A stretch of 39,285 nt of DNA from an uncultured Prevotella sp. (GTDB lineage: Bacteria > Bacteroidota > Bacteroidia > Bacteroidales > Bacteroidaceae). The translations under genes were made by a program, and so were the position numbers. Shown here in pieces: positions 15,169 to 22,559 of this stretch. Location: positions 1-39,285 of the forward strand of contig CAMJDL010000031.1 in the NCBI GenBank assembly GCA_946404405.1. The letters are read 5' to 3'. The notes under the pieces were generated by a model, which did no database searches, was not told the DNA's origin, and saw only the letters and a program-made list of their open reading frames with translations. The stretch's first letter is position 1. Each line of letters opens with the position of its first letter.

Positions 15169-15875
15169 TGCAGTGTATGTTGGTCGAAATATTGTTGTAC
15201 AGCATCTTTATAGGAGTCGGAAATGGGGATGAAGGTGTCGCCGAAGACAATGCGAAGACGGTCAACCTGACGTGACTTGGGCATGTGGACAATCCAACTG
15301 CGATGGGTGCGCAGGAATTCCGGATGCGGCAGATAGTCGTCAAGTTTCTTCATATTCATGAGTGACATAATCTTTGTGCCGTCTTCAAGGTAGAAACGTA
15401 CATAGTCTTTCAATCCCTCAATATAAAGGATGTCGTCGAGGGCCACATGGACGAGCTTGTAGTCGCTCTTGACGAACATGAAGCGATCGTGGATGGTTGT
15501 CAGTTGACGCTGGTTGACGCTGAACCAGTCGAGGGCCTTATTGGCTGCCTTGAGGAAGTCGTCGTAGGAGATGGGCTTCATCAGGTAGTCGAGAGCGGAT
15601 ACTTTATAGCCTTCGATGGCATACTGCTGGAAGGCTGTTGTAAAGATGATCTTGGTTTCAGAAGGCAGAATCTTGGCAAACTCGATACCTGAGAGTTCGG
15701 GCATCTGTATGTCGAGAAACAGCAGCTGTACGGGGTCGTCGCGAAGCTGTTTCATAGCTTCGAGGGCACTGCCATAGGTGCCGACAAGATTAAGAAACGG
15801 TGTCTTCATGGCATAGCTCTTCAGCAGGCCAGCTGCCAAAGGCTCGTCGTCGATAATAGCACAATTGATAATCAT
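15165..15875 (-). CDS. LytTR-family response regulator
   Basis: The 236-aa protein consists of a receiver domain (residues 1-120) and a LytTR DNA-binding domain (about 135-232). Acidic residues near the start (IIDDEP), the phospho-acceptor in LLFLDIQMPELSG and the lysine in YLMKPISYDDF complete the receiver active site. LytTR motifs include FMFVKSDYKLVHV, DILYIEGLKDYVRFYLEDGT and FLRTHRSWIVH. It lies 43 bp after the sensor kinase gene and overlaps cysE by 4 bp. It is expected to be phosphorylated by the adjacent LytS-like kinase and to control nearby or distant promoters; the efflux operon itself is a plausible target (inference). Confidence 0.93.
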   Translation of the reverse strand: MIINCAIIDDEPLAAGLLKSYAMKTPFLNLVGTYGSALEAMKQLRDDPVQLLFLDIQMPELSGIEFAKILPSETKIIFTTAFQQYAIEGYKVSALDYLMKPISYDDFLKAANKALDWFSVNQRQLTTIHDRFMFVKSDYKLVHVALDDILYIEGLKDYVRFYLEDGTKIMSLMNMKKLDDYLPHPEFLRTHRSWIVHMPKSRQVDRLRIVFGDTFIPISDSYKDAVQQYFDQHTLQ

Positions 15876-15918
15876 ATTTGTATATTTGATTTTTTATTAT
15901 TTTACTTATTTTATTCCT

Positions 15919-16974
15919 TTAATTTTTCAAATCAATGACGATGCGCGACTGGTAGGTACCGTCGGACGTGGGGCCGTGCTGCCACTCGTAATGGTCGGGG
16001 TAGGAGAGGTCGAGACGACGCTGCACCTGTTGGAGTCCGATGCCGTGACCACTGTGGTCGGAGGCAGTCTTCGGATGGTTGGAGTTCTGAATGTCGCAGA
16101 CAATCTGGTTGTCGGCACTCTCAATCTGAATATGTATGAACGAGGGTTCTGAGGGGCTGACACCATGCTTGAAGGCATTCTCGACCAGCGAGATGAAGAG
16201 CATGGGTGCCACCTCCAACTGAGGATTGGCAATGAACGTCTGGAACTTGACATCGACAGAATCGGACAGACGAATGCGCATCAGGTTGACGTAGTTCTGC
16301 AGAAATTCCACCTCGTCGCTCAGTGCTACCTTTGGCTGCTGGTAGTCGTAGAGAATGTGGCGCAGCATCTTGGACAACTCCTGTATGGCCTGCTGAGCCT
16401 TGGGGGTGTCGAAGGCTGTGAGGGCGTAGATGTTATTGAGCGTGTTGAGCAGAAAGTGGGGATTAATCTGGTTGCGCATATTGCTCAATTCGGCCTTGGC
16501 ACGTGCTGCTTCCGCTGCCTTCAGCTTCTGGTCGGTGGTAACCCAACGACGGGCCAAAGCCAGTGCTGTAGCACCTGCAGCGAAGATGGCCAGATTGAGG
16601 CTGTTACGAGCGATGTATGAAACAGTGCCTATGCTATCGGTTGCCCCTCTGGGATTTCCTCCGTAGAGATTGTTGACATAGACCATCCAGAAATGCAGGG
16701 CGGCACCCAGTGTGATGAGCAGGAACACGTTGATGAGCAGGTCGTAGCGGTGCTTGCCTGACACGAACAACTTGGGTGCCAGTATTATATAATTAAGGTA
16801 GAAGACAATCATCTGGAACAGAGGTGTCATGCACGTCATCAGATAGTGCTCAAACTGGAAACCTGTACCCCTCCAATAGGTGAGGGGCGACAGGAACAGG
16901 TAGGCCACAAAGGTGAGATGGCAAAAACCTGCTATATTTCTGTTCATTGAGAAGAAGAAATACGCTTTACTCAT
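15919..16974 (-). CDS. LytS/YehU-type sensor histidine kinase
   Basis: Integral membrane kinase of 351 aa with about four N-terminal membrane helices (residues 10-145), a short coiled coil (TTDQKLKAAEAARAKAELSN), the phospho-acceptor motif NQINPHFLLNTLNNIYAL of the His_kinase family, and an ATP-binding domain with N-box SLVENAFKHG and a GHGIGLQQVQRRL glycine-rich box. The ATG at 16974 overlaps the stop of the macB permease gene (ATGAGTAA), suggesting translational coupling; an ATG at 16947 is an alternative. It pairs with the LytTR regulator downstream. There is no obvious extracytoplasmic sensor domain, so the signal is probably sensed in the membrane. Confidence 0.92.
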   Translation of the reverse strand: MSKAYFFFSMNRNIAGFCHLTFVAYLFLSPLTYWRGTGFQFEHYLMTCMTPLFQMIVFYLNYIILAPKLFVSGKHRYDLLINVFLLITLGAALHFWMVYVNNLYGGNPRGATDSIGTVSYIARNSLNLAIFAAGATALALARRWVTTDQKLKAAEAARAKAELSNMRNQINPHFLLNTLNNIYALTAFDTPKAQQAIQELSKMLRHILYDYQQPKVALSDEVEFLQNYVNLMRIRLSDSVDVKFQTFIANPQLEVAPMLFISLVENAFKHGVSPSEPSFIHIQIESADNQIVCDIQNSNHPKTASDHSGHGIGLQQVQRRLDLSYPDHYEWQHGPTSDGTYQSRIVIDLKN

Positions 16975-18181
16975 GTCTGATAGCTTCTATAGGATCCATA
17001 CGGGCGGCCTTCTGAGCGGGGATATAGCCGAACAGTACGCCAATAAACACACATACAAGGAAGGATACGTAGATGCTCCATGCAGGCACGCTACTGGGCA
17101 TGCCAAACGACCCGAGGAAGGCACTTGCCGAACAGCCGACAAGAATACCTATCAGACCACCTGTAACGGAGATAAGCACGGACTCAATCAGGAATTGAAA
17201 CGAGATGACGGGACCCGTAGCACCCACAGCCATACGCAAGCCAATCTCCTTGGTACGCTCGGTCACGGAAACGAGCATGATATTCATGATGCCAATACCA
17301 GCCACCAACAACGAGAAGGCAGCAGCGACGACAAGGATGAGCGTGACGGTGTCCATGGTTGACGACATGGTCTCCATCATTTCTGCCTGTGAGCGGATGG
17401 TGAAGTCGTCGGCAGCCTCGCCCTTCAGCTTATGATTGTCGCGCAGCATTTGTGTCAGTTCTTCGATGGCAGCATCAGACAGCTCTTCAGTAAGTGCTGA
17501 GCAGACGATGCTGGAGAAGTAGGTCTGGGCGGCAATACGCTTCATGACGGTGGTATAGGGCGCAATGATGACATTGTCCTGGTCCATACCCCACGAGTTG
17601 TAGCCCTTAGCTTTCAGCACGCCAATGACGCGCATGGGTATAGACTTGAAACGGATGGTCTTGCCAATGGGGTCGTGTCCGCCAAACAGCTCTTTGACAA
17701 CGGTAGCACCAATTAGACATACCTTAGCGGCCTTCTTGATGTCCTCCTCTGTATAGCATTCGCCCTCTTCGATGGTCCACTGACGGATGTCAATATAGTC
17801 TATAGACTCGCCATACATTGACGAGGTGGTATTGTTGTTGCCATAGATGGCCTGTCCGCTGGCAGTAACCTCGGGCGACACCTTCGACACGAACTTCTTC
17901 TCGCGCATGATGCGTTCGTAGTCCGCCATCTTCAGCGTCTGCATAGCTGAGGGGTCTTGGCGCACACCACCACGCATATCGGCGCCAGGACGGATGGTCA
18001 GCAAGTTGGTACCCATCGTCGACAGCTCCTGACGGATGCTCTCCTTCGAGCCCTGTCCGATGGCCATCATGATGATGACTGCTGCCACACCGATGATGAT
18101 ACCCAGCATCGAGAGGAACGAGCGCATCTTGTTGTTGGCGACGGCCTTGAGGCTAACCTTAAATAAGTTTGTTATATTCAT
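16967..18181 (-). CDS. MacB-type ABC transporter permease
   Basis: The 404-aa protein has the MacB/FtsX-like layout: one N-terminal membrane helix (FLSMLGIIIGVAAVIIMMAI), a periplasmic domain (about 45-270), and three C-terminal helices (from LILVVAAAFSLLVAGIGIMN onward) with the conserved RTKEIGLRMAVGAT loop. In E. coli MacB the ATPase is fused to this part; here it is a separate gene upstream. It would work with MacA and TolC as a mechanotransmission-type exporter of peptides, antibiotics or other amphiphiles. A heptamer repeat lies 10 bp upstream of the ATG. Confidence 0.92.
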   Translation of the reverse strand: MNITNLFKVSLKAVANNKMRSFLSMLGIIIGVAAVIIMMAIGQGSKESIRQELSTMGTNLLTIRPGADMRGGVRQDPSAMQTLKMADYERIMREKKFVSKVSPEVTASGQAIYGNNNTTSSMYGESIDYIDIRQWTIEEGECYTEEDIKKAAKVCLIGATVVKELFGGHDPIGKTIRFKSIPMRVIGVLKAKGYNSWGMDQDNVIIAPYTTVMKRIAAQTYFSSIVCSALTEELSDAAIEELTQMLRDNHKLKGEAADDFTIRSQAEMMETMSSTMDTVTLILVVAAAFSLLVAGIGIMNIMLVSVTERTKEIGLRMAVGATGPVISFQFLIESVLISVTGGLIGILVGCSASAFLGSFGMPSSVPAWSIYVSFLVCVFIGVLFGYIPAQKAARMDPIEAIRHE

Positions 18182-18190
18182 AATTCACAC

Positions 18191-18218
18191 TATTCACTTT
18201 TCACTATTCACTTTTCAC
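18191..18218 (-). repeat. Heptamer repeat (4 units) before macB permease
   Basis: TATTCAC, TTTTCAC, TATTCAC, TTTTCAC in tandem between the ATPase stop and the permease ATG (10 bp before the start). Same unit family as 4164 and 22307. Confidence 0.88.
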
Positions 18219-18228
18219 TAGCGAAGCG

Positions 18229-18984
18229 TCAATCATCCTGCGGTGCGGGCAACTTGGCGAGTGCCTCTGCTGCCGACTTGATATTCGTATTGACAGTATC
18301 CTCGCGAATCTTGCCATCGCGCAGATTGATGTTGCGCGAAGCGTATTCCGCAATCTCAGGGTTGTGGGTCACGAAGATAATGGTGTGGCCCTGCTTGTAG
18401 AGTTCCTGGAAGAGTACCAGCATCTCGAACGAGGTGCGTGTGTCCAGGTTACCGGTGGCCTCGTCAGCTAACAGCACGGCGGGCTCGTTGACCAAAGCAC
18501 GGGCAATGGCTACACGCTGCATCTGACCACCCGACATCTGGTTCGACTTGTGCTCCAAACGGTCGCCCAAGCCAACGGCCTGCAAAGCCTTGATGGCAGC
18601 TTCCCGACGTCGACGGGCATCGTATTTCGAATTGTACATCAGCGGCAGTTCCACATTCTCTACTGCTGTGGTCTTGGCCAGCAGGTTGTAGTTCTGGAAC
18701 ACGAAACCAATCTTCTGATTGCGCAGGTGGGCACGCTGCGTCTTCGACATCGAGCTCACGGGGACACCGTCCAGCAGATATTCGCCCGAGGTAGGGGTAT
18801 CGAGACAGCCTAACTGGTTGAGCAGCGTCGATTTGCCTGAGCCGGATGTACCCTGAATGGTGACAAACTCGCCCTCGTAAATCTTGAACGAGACACCACG
18901 CAGCGCCTTCACCGTCTCAGAGCCTACCTGGAAGTAGCGCTTGACGTTCTGCAGCTCTATGACTACTTTTCTGTTGTCGTCCAT
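18229..18984 (-). CDS. MacB-type ABC transporter ATPase
   Basis: The 251-aa cytoplasmic ATPase shows Walker A GTSGSGKSTLL, a Q-loop (GFVFQNYNLL), signature NQMSGGQMQRVAIARAL, Walker B VLLADEATGNLD and the switch histidine in FVTHNPEIAEY, all matching the MacB/LolD class. The frame stays open to 19170, but the ATG at 18984 (MDDNRKVVIELQNV) is the family start and lies 4 bp after the macA stop. The C-terminal 25 residues are a short extension. It should energise the permease encoded next. Confidence 0.95.
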   Translation of the reverse strand: MDDNRKVVIELQNVKRYFQVGSETVKALRGVSFKIYEGEFVTIQGTSGSGKSTLLNQLGCLDTPTSGEYLLDGVPVSSMSKTQRAHLRNQKIGFVFQNYNLLAKTTAVENVELPLMYNSKYDARRRREAAIKALQAVGLGDRLEHKSNQMSGGQMQRVAIARALVNEPAVLLADEATGNLDTRTSFEMLVLFQELYKQGHTIIFVTHNPEIAEYASRNINLRDGKIREDTVNTNIKSAAEALAKLPAPQDD

Positions 18985-18988
18985 AATA

Positions 18989-20194
18989 TTATTTTTTGGG
19001 TGCCTGACTACTGCCTTGTCCCTGCTTGTTGTTATTGTTACGCGGACGTGGCATGAAGGGGTTCTGAGCCTGCTGACCAGCCTCCTCTGTCTCGCCACCG
19101 CTGAGCTTGAAATCGACAAGAACCTCAGTGCCTGCGCTGATGCCACTGACAATCTCGGTGAGCATACCATTCGTGGTGCCTGTTTCCACAGCGTGAGCCT
19201 TGAAGGTGTTACCCTCCAGCGTCCACACCTTGGCCTTGGCCTCTACGTCCTCAATCTTCTGATCCTTGGAGAGCAGTGCCTCGTTGGGTACAAAGCGCAG
19301 GGCTTTGGCGGGAGCAGCCAGTACGTCGTTCTTCTCAAGGGTATAGATGGTGACGTTGGCTGTCAGACCGGGCTTCAGCTTCAAGTCCTTGTTGGGAGCT
19401 GAGATAACTACTTCGTAGGTCACCACATTGCTCGACGTGGTAGCCTGCTGGCGTACCTGCGTCACCTGTCCCTCGAACTTGTCTTCAGGGAATGCGTCAA
19501 CGGTAAACGTCACACGTTGTCCTTCCAGAACACCACCAATGTCAGCCTCGTCGATATCAGCAATCACACGCATATCCGTCAGGTCCTGTGCAATGGTGAA
19601 CAACTCAGGCGTATTGAACGAAGCAGCCACCGTCTGACCTTCCTCTACCGACTTCGAAAGTACCACACCATCGATAGGTGATGTAATCGTGGCATAGCCC
19701 AGATTGGTCTGTGCCTTCTGTACGCTCTCACGACTGGAGGCTACCGACTGGCGGGCCTTGTCGTACGACAGACGGGCACTCTCGTAATCATTGGCTGATA
19801 CGAGGCCTTTGTCGAACAGTGTCTGATAACGGTTGAAGTTTGCCGTCTCGTAGTTCAGCGTGCTCTGGGCACTGGTAAGGTCGGCCTTGGCACGATTCAG
19901 CTCGCTGATAAGATTGGTCTTATCAAGCTCGGCAATGACCTGACCTTTTCTGACCACAGAGTTATAGTCGACATAGAGTTTCGACACGATACCTGACACC
20001 TGCGTACCTACGGTTACGGAGGTCACGGGCTCAATGGTACCTGTGGCCGTAATCGAGGTGCTGATGTTCTGCTTCTCGACTTTAGCCGTTTCAAACTCAA
20101 CGGTCTGTTCTTTTTTGCCACCTGACAGCATCCAGATGACGAGGGCTACGAGCACAACGGCTCCGATGCCTATCCACAATTTCTTGTTCTTCAT
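18989..20194 (-). CDS. MacA-like periplasmic adaptor protein
   Basis: Membrane-fusion (HlyD/RND-adaptor) protein of 401 aa linking the inner-membrane pump to TolC. It starts with a membrane anchor (residues 6-24, LWIGIGAVVLVALVIWML), then a lipoyl-type half motif (GTIEPVTSVTVGTQVSGIVS), a helical hairpin (about 100-170), the second lipoyl half (ATITSPIDGVVLSKSVEEGQ) and beta-barrel domains. The C-terminal 35 residues are Gln/Asn/Pro-rich low complexity. Upstream lies tolC, downstream the MacB ATPase. A heptamer repeat fills the spacer before its ATG. Confidence 0.93.
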   Translation of the reverse strand: MKNKKLWIGIGAVVLVALVIWMLSGGKKEQTVEFETAKVEKQNISTSITATGTIEPVTSVTVGTQVSGIVSKLYVDYNSVVRKGQVIAELDKTNLISELNRAKADLTSAQSTLNYETANFNRYQTLFDKGLVSANDYESARLSYDKARQSVASSRESVQKAQTNLGYATITSPIDGVVLSKSVEEGQTVAASFNTPELFTIAQDLTDMRVIADIDEADIGGVLEGQRVTFTVDAFPEDKFEGQVTQVRQQATTSSNVVTYEVVISAPNKDLKLKPGLTANVTIYTLEKNDVLAAPAKALRFVPNEALLSKDQKIEDVEAKAKVWTLEGNTFKAHAVETGTTNGMLTEIVSGISAGTEVLVDFKLSGGETEEAGQQAQNPFMPRPRNNNNKQGQGSSQAPKK

Positions 20195-20200
20195 ATATAA

Positions 20201-20228
20201 ATTTCAATTTTCAATTTTCAAATTTCAA
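20201..20228 (-). repeat. Heptamer repeat (4 units) before macA
   Basis: ATTTCAA, TTTTCAA, TTTTCAA, ATTTCAA in tandem. It covers the tolC stop codon (20225-20227) and ends 7 bp before the macA ATG. Confidence 0.85.
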
Positions 20229-21523
20229 ATCTTGATCGTTCCGTTTTGATAGAATTTCAGCAGCTGCTGCGACAGTATCGTCGTGTACTTCGACTGCAAC
20301 TTGTTTTGCTGAGCTGTCAGCAACTTGTCCTTGCCAGTCAGCAGTTCAACAATGTTCTTCAGTCCCAGATTGAACTGCTCGTTCAGCAGATTGTAACTTT
20401 CCTGCTCGCTCTCAACAGTTGCTAAGGCCGAACGGAACTTCTGCTGATTATTGACAGCGTCGAGCCAAAGTTCTTCGACGGTGCAATATAGGTCGTGCTG
20501 TTCGTTGTCGTAGTTCACGTGCGCCTGCTCCTGTGCAATACGGGCCTTGTTGACGTTAGTCTTCGTGCGACGTGAGTCGAAAATGGGTACGCTGACACCG
20601 ACACTGGCTGAGAGGTCGAAGTTGTTCTTCATCTGACTGCCCCATGCCAATGATGACATGCTGTTTGTAGATGTGCCGATGCCACCATTGAGGGTGACGG
20701 TGGGCAGAGAACCGGCTTTGGCAATCTTCATCTGCAGATTGCTCGACTCGATGCCAAGACGGGCATTCTTGATTTCAGGACGCTGGGTCATAGCTGCCTC
20801 AAAGACGCTGGTCAGCGAAGGAATATCGGACAATGCCTGCTGGTCGCTGGTTGACGGGATGGCCACATCGAATGCTGTGCCTGCATCCAGGTCCAGAGCT
20901 TGCTTCAGCTGCAACTTGTATTTGGCCAATTGTGTCTCAGACTCTACGATGCTGTATTCGCTGGAGGCACGCTGGGCTGTGAGCTGGGCGAGGTCTGCTT
21001 TCGACATCTTGCCCACTTCCACCATCTGCTGGCCACGCTCCTCGTTCTTCTTGCTGGTTTCCAAGCTCTGACGGTTCACCTCGATGGCCTCCGACATATA
21101 GAGAATCTGAACGTACAACTTTGTAATCTGCTCTTGCAGTGAGTTGGCTGTCACGTTAGTCGAGAGTTCTGCCTGCTCTTCAGTCAACTTGTTCTGCTTC
21201 ACCGTGTTGGTGTTCTGACCACCATTCCATACAGTCCATTGGGCGTTAACGTTGTACGAACCGTTGTAGTAGGCCTTGTCGGCACCTGTATTGTCAAAAG
21301 GACTATAGCCAACGCCCTGATTGGTGCTGGCTGAAAGAGTGGGGAGCAAAGCTGCCTTCGACTGCAATACATCCTCTTGTGCACTCTGCTGTTTCAACTT
21401 CGACAGCTTCAGCGTCAGGTTGTTCTCCATCGCATAATTGATGCACTCGTCAAGCGTCCACTTTTTCTGTGCATGCATGCTCAGGCAACACGACGCTGCC
21501 ATAAACAAAATCATTTTCTTCAT
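20225..21523 (-). CDS. TolC-family outer-membrane efflux protein
   Basis: The 432-aa protein has a signal peptide (MKKMILFMAASCCLSMHAQ) and two tandem OEP repeats typical of TolC-type channels: WTLDECINYAMENNLTLKLS at the start of the first, and helices with RASSEYSIVESETQLAKYKL and VEELWLDAVNNQQKFRSALA. It would form the trimeric outer-membrane and periplasmic tunnel used by the MacAB pump encoded next. It is the first gene of the seven-gene minus-strand operon; TACCTTTG at 21579-21586 is the likely promoter. Its stop codon lies within a heptamer repeat. Confidence 0.93.
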   Translation of the reverse strand: MKKMILFMAASCCLSMHAQKKWTLDECINYAMENNLTLKLSKLKQQSAQEDVLQSKAALLPTLSASTNQGVGYSPFDNTGADKAYYNGSYNVNAQWTVWNGGQNTNTVKQNKLTEEQAELSTNVTANSLQEQITKLYVQILYMSEAIEVNRQSLETSKKNEERGQQMVEVGKMSKADLAQLTAQRASSEYSIVESETQLAKYKLQLKQALDLDAGTAFDVAIPSTSDQQALSDIPSLTSVFEAAMTQRPEIKNARLGIESSNLQMKIAKAGSLPTVTLNGGIGTSTNSMSSLAWGSQMKNNFDLSASVGVSVPIFDSRRTKTNVNKARIAQEQAHVNYDNEQHDLYCTVEELWLDAVNNQQKFRSALATVESEQESYNLLNEQFNLGLKNIVELLTGKDKLLTAQQNKLQSKYTTILSQQLLKFYQNGTIKI

Positions 21524-21578
21524 ATATACCTTTCTTCTTATTATGCTAAAATAGCTATTTTCGCATTATTTTCGGATG

Positions 21579-21586
21579 CAAAGGTA
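21579..21586 (-). promoter_or_regulatory. -7 box of the tolC-macAB-TCS-cysE operon
   Basis: TACCTTTG on the minus strand, 55 bp upstream of tolC. The -33 region has no clear TTTG, as might be expected of a regulated promoter. Confidence 0.55.
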
Positions 21587-21643
21587 TATATTATCGACGA
21601 AAAAGAAAAATAAATTGGAAGTTTTCTTGCGGTTAATAGAAAT

Positions 21644-21677
21644 AAATCGGCAAATCTTCGATAAGAAATGCCGATTT
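21644..21677 (-). terminator. Terminator after riboflavin synthase
   Basis: AAATCGGCA (21644-21652) and TGCCGATTT (21669-21677) form a perfect 9-bp stem 26 bp beyond the ribE stop, followed on the minus strand by a T-rich stretch. Confidence 0.7.
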
Positions 21678-21702
21678 ATAGATATTTTAACAAATGTCGA
21701 TG

Positions 21703-22302
21703 TTACAATTGTTGCAGACGGGCAATATACTTGCCGATAATGTCGAATTCCAGATTGACAACAGTGCCCACGCGGATGTCCTGAAAATTGGTGTGCTCCA
21801 TCGTGTAGGGGATGATGGCCACCTGGAAGGTGTTACGCGTAGGATTGCAGACGGTGAGGCTGACACCGTTGACGGTGACTGAGCCTTTATCGACGGTAAA
21901 GTAGCCATTGCGGGCCATTTCAAGGTCTTCTTTGTATTCGAAGGTGAAATAGGTCGAACCGTTGGCGTCTTCCACAGCGGTGCAACGGGCTGTCTCGTCT
22001 ACATGTCCCTGTACGATGTGGCCGTCCAATCGTCCGTTCATCAGCATCGAACGCTCTACGTTCACCTTGTCGCCTACCTGTAGCAATCCCAGATTCGAAC
22101 GCTCCAGCGTTTCCTTCATGGCTGTCACCACGTAGGTACCGTTCTCTATGCGTACCACCGTGAGGCATACGCCGTTATGGGCTACGCTTTGGTCAATACT
22201 GAGCTCGTCGACAAACGAGCAACGCAGCGTAAAATCAATATTGTCTCTGTCTTTCTGAATGGCTACAACGGTAGCAAACTCTTCAATGATGCCTGAAAAC
22301 AT
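21703..22302 (-). CDS. ribE: Riboflavin synthase, alpha chain
   Basis: Converts two molecules of 6,7-dimethyl-8-ribityllumazine to riboflavin plus a pyrimidine. The 199-aa protein has the two tandem lumazine-binding (barrel) repeats: MFSGIIEE start, SVAHNGVCLTV and then GHIVQGHVD at the first-to-second junction, with SVTVNGVSLTV in the second. Length matches the family. It stands alone behind a long leader beginning near 22522; a four-unit heptamer repeat ends 4 bp before its ATG. The leader does not show the FMN riboswitch consensus. Confidence 0.95.
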   Translation of the reverse strand: MFSGIIEEFATVVAIQKDRDNIDFTLRCSFVDELSIDQSVAHNGVCLTVVRIENGTYVVTAMKETLERSNLGLLQVGDKVNVERSMLMNGRLDGHIVQGHVDETARCTAVEDANGSTYFTFEYKEDLEMARNGYFTVDKGSVTVNGVSLTVCNPTRNTFQVAIIPYTMEHTNFQDIRVGTVVNLEFDIIGKYIARLQQL

Positions 22303-22306
22303 AAAC

Positions 22307-22334
22307 TATTCACTTTTCACTATTCACTATTCAC
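22307..22334 (-). repeat. Heptamer repeat (4 units) before ribE
   Basis: TATTCAC, TTTTCAC, TATTCAC, TATTCAC in tandem, just upstream of the riboflavin synthase start. Confidence 0.88.
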
Positions 22335-22522
22335 TAAAGAAAAGGGATGCCGCCCGGTGATGTGATGAAAACTCCTTTGTTAAAAGATTTGAGCGCCCTC
22401 TGTCTTTGTAATCCACCGGCCTTTCGGCTTTTATTGTGGCCCGCCATCAACAAGAGGAGTAAACTCGGTTTTCGATGTAATTTGATGAGTATCCCGATCG
22501 AACCGGCACAGCTCCCTGTTCT
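22334..22522 (-). ncRNA. Structured leader or small RNA upstream of ribE
   Basis: From the promoter at 22528-22559 to the ribE start there are about 220 transcribed bases. The minus strand can fold a CGGTTCGAT/ATCGAAAACCG hairpin and a CCAC-GCC-GAAA-GGC-GTGG hairpin. A 37-codon frame (ATG at 22444, basic peptide, stop at 22334-22336) lies inside; it could be a leader peptide or chance. I cannot match it to a known riboswitch. It may be a 5' UTR regulatory element or an independent RNA. Confidence 0.4.
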
Positions 22523-22527
22523 GTTTG

Positions 22528-22559
22528 CAAAGATACGAATTTTTTTGTTTACTTCCAAA
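22528..22559 (-). promoter_or_regulatory. Promoter of the ribE leader
   Basis: TTTG (22556-22559) and TATCTTTG (22528-22535) 20 bp apart on the minus strand. The -33 box abuts the stop codon of the upstream Reg_prop gene. Confidence 0.7.

Noticed and set aside
22334..22558. 74-aa ORF upstream of ribE
   Set aside because: Its start lies upstream of the inferred transcription start and within the promoter; only the inner 37-codon frame could be translated, so it is noted as part of the leader.
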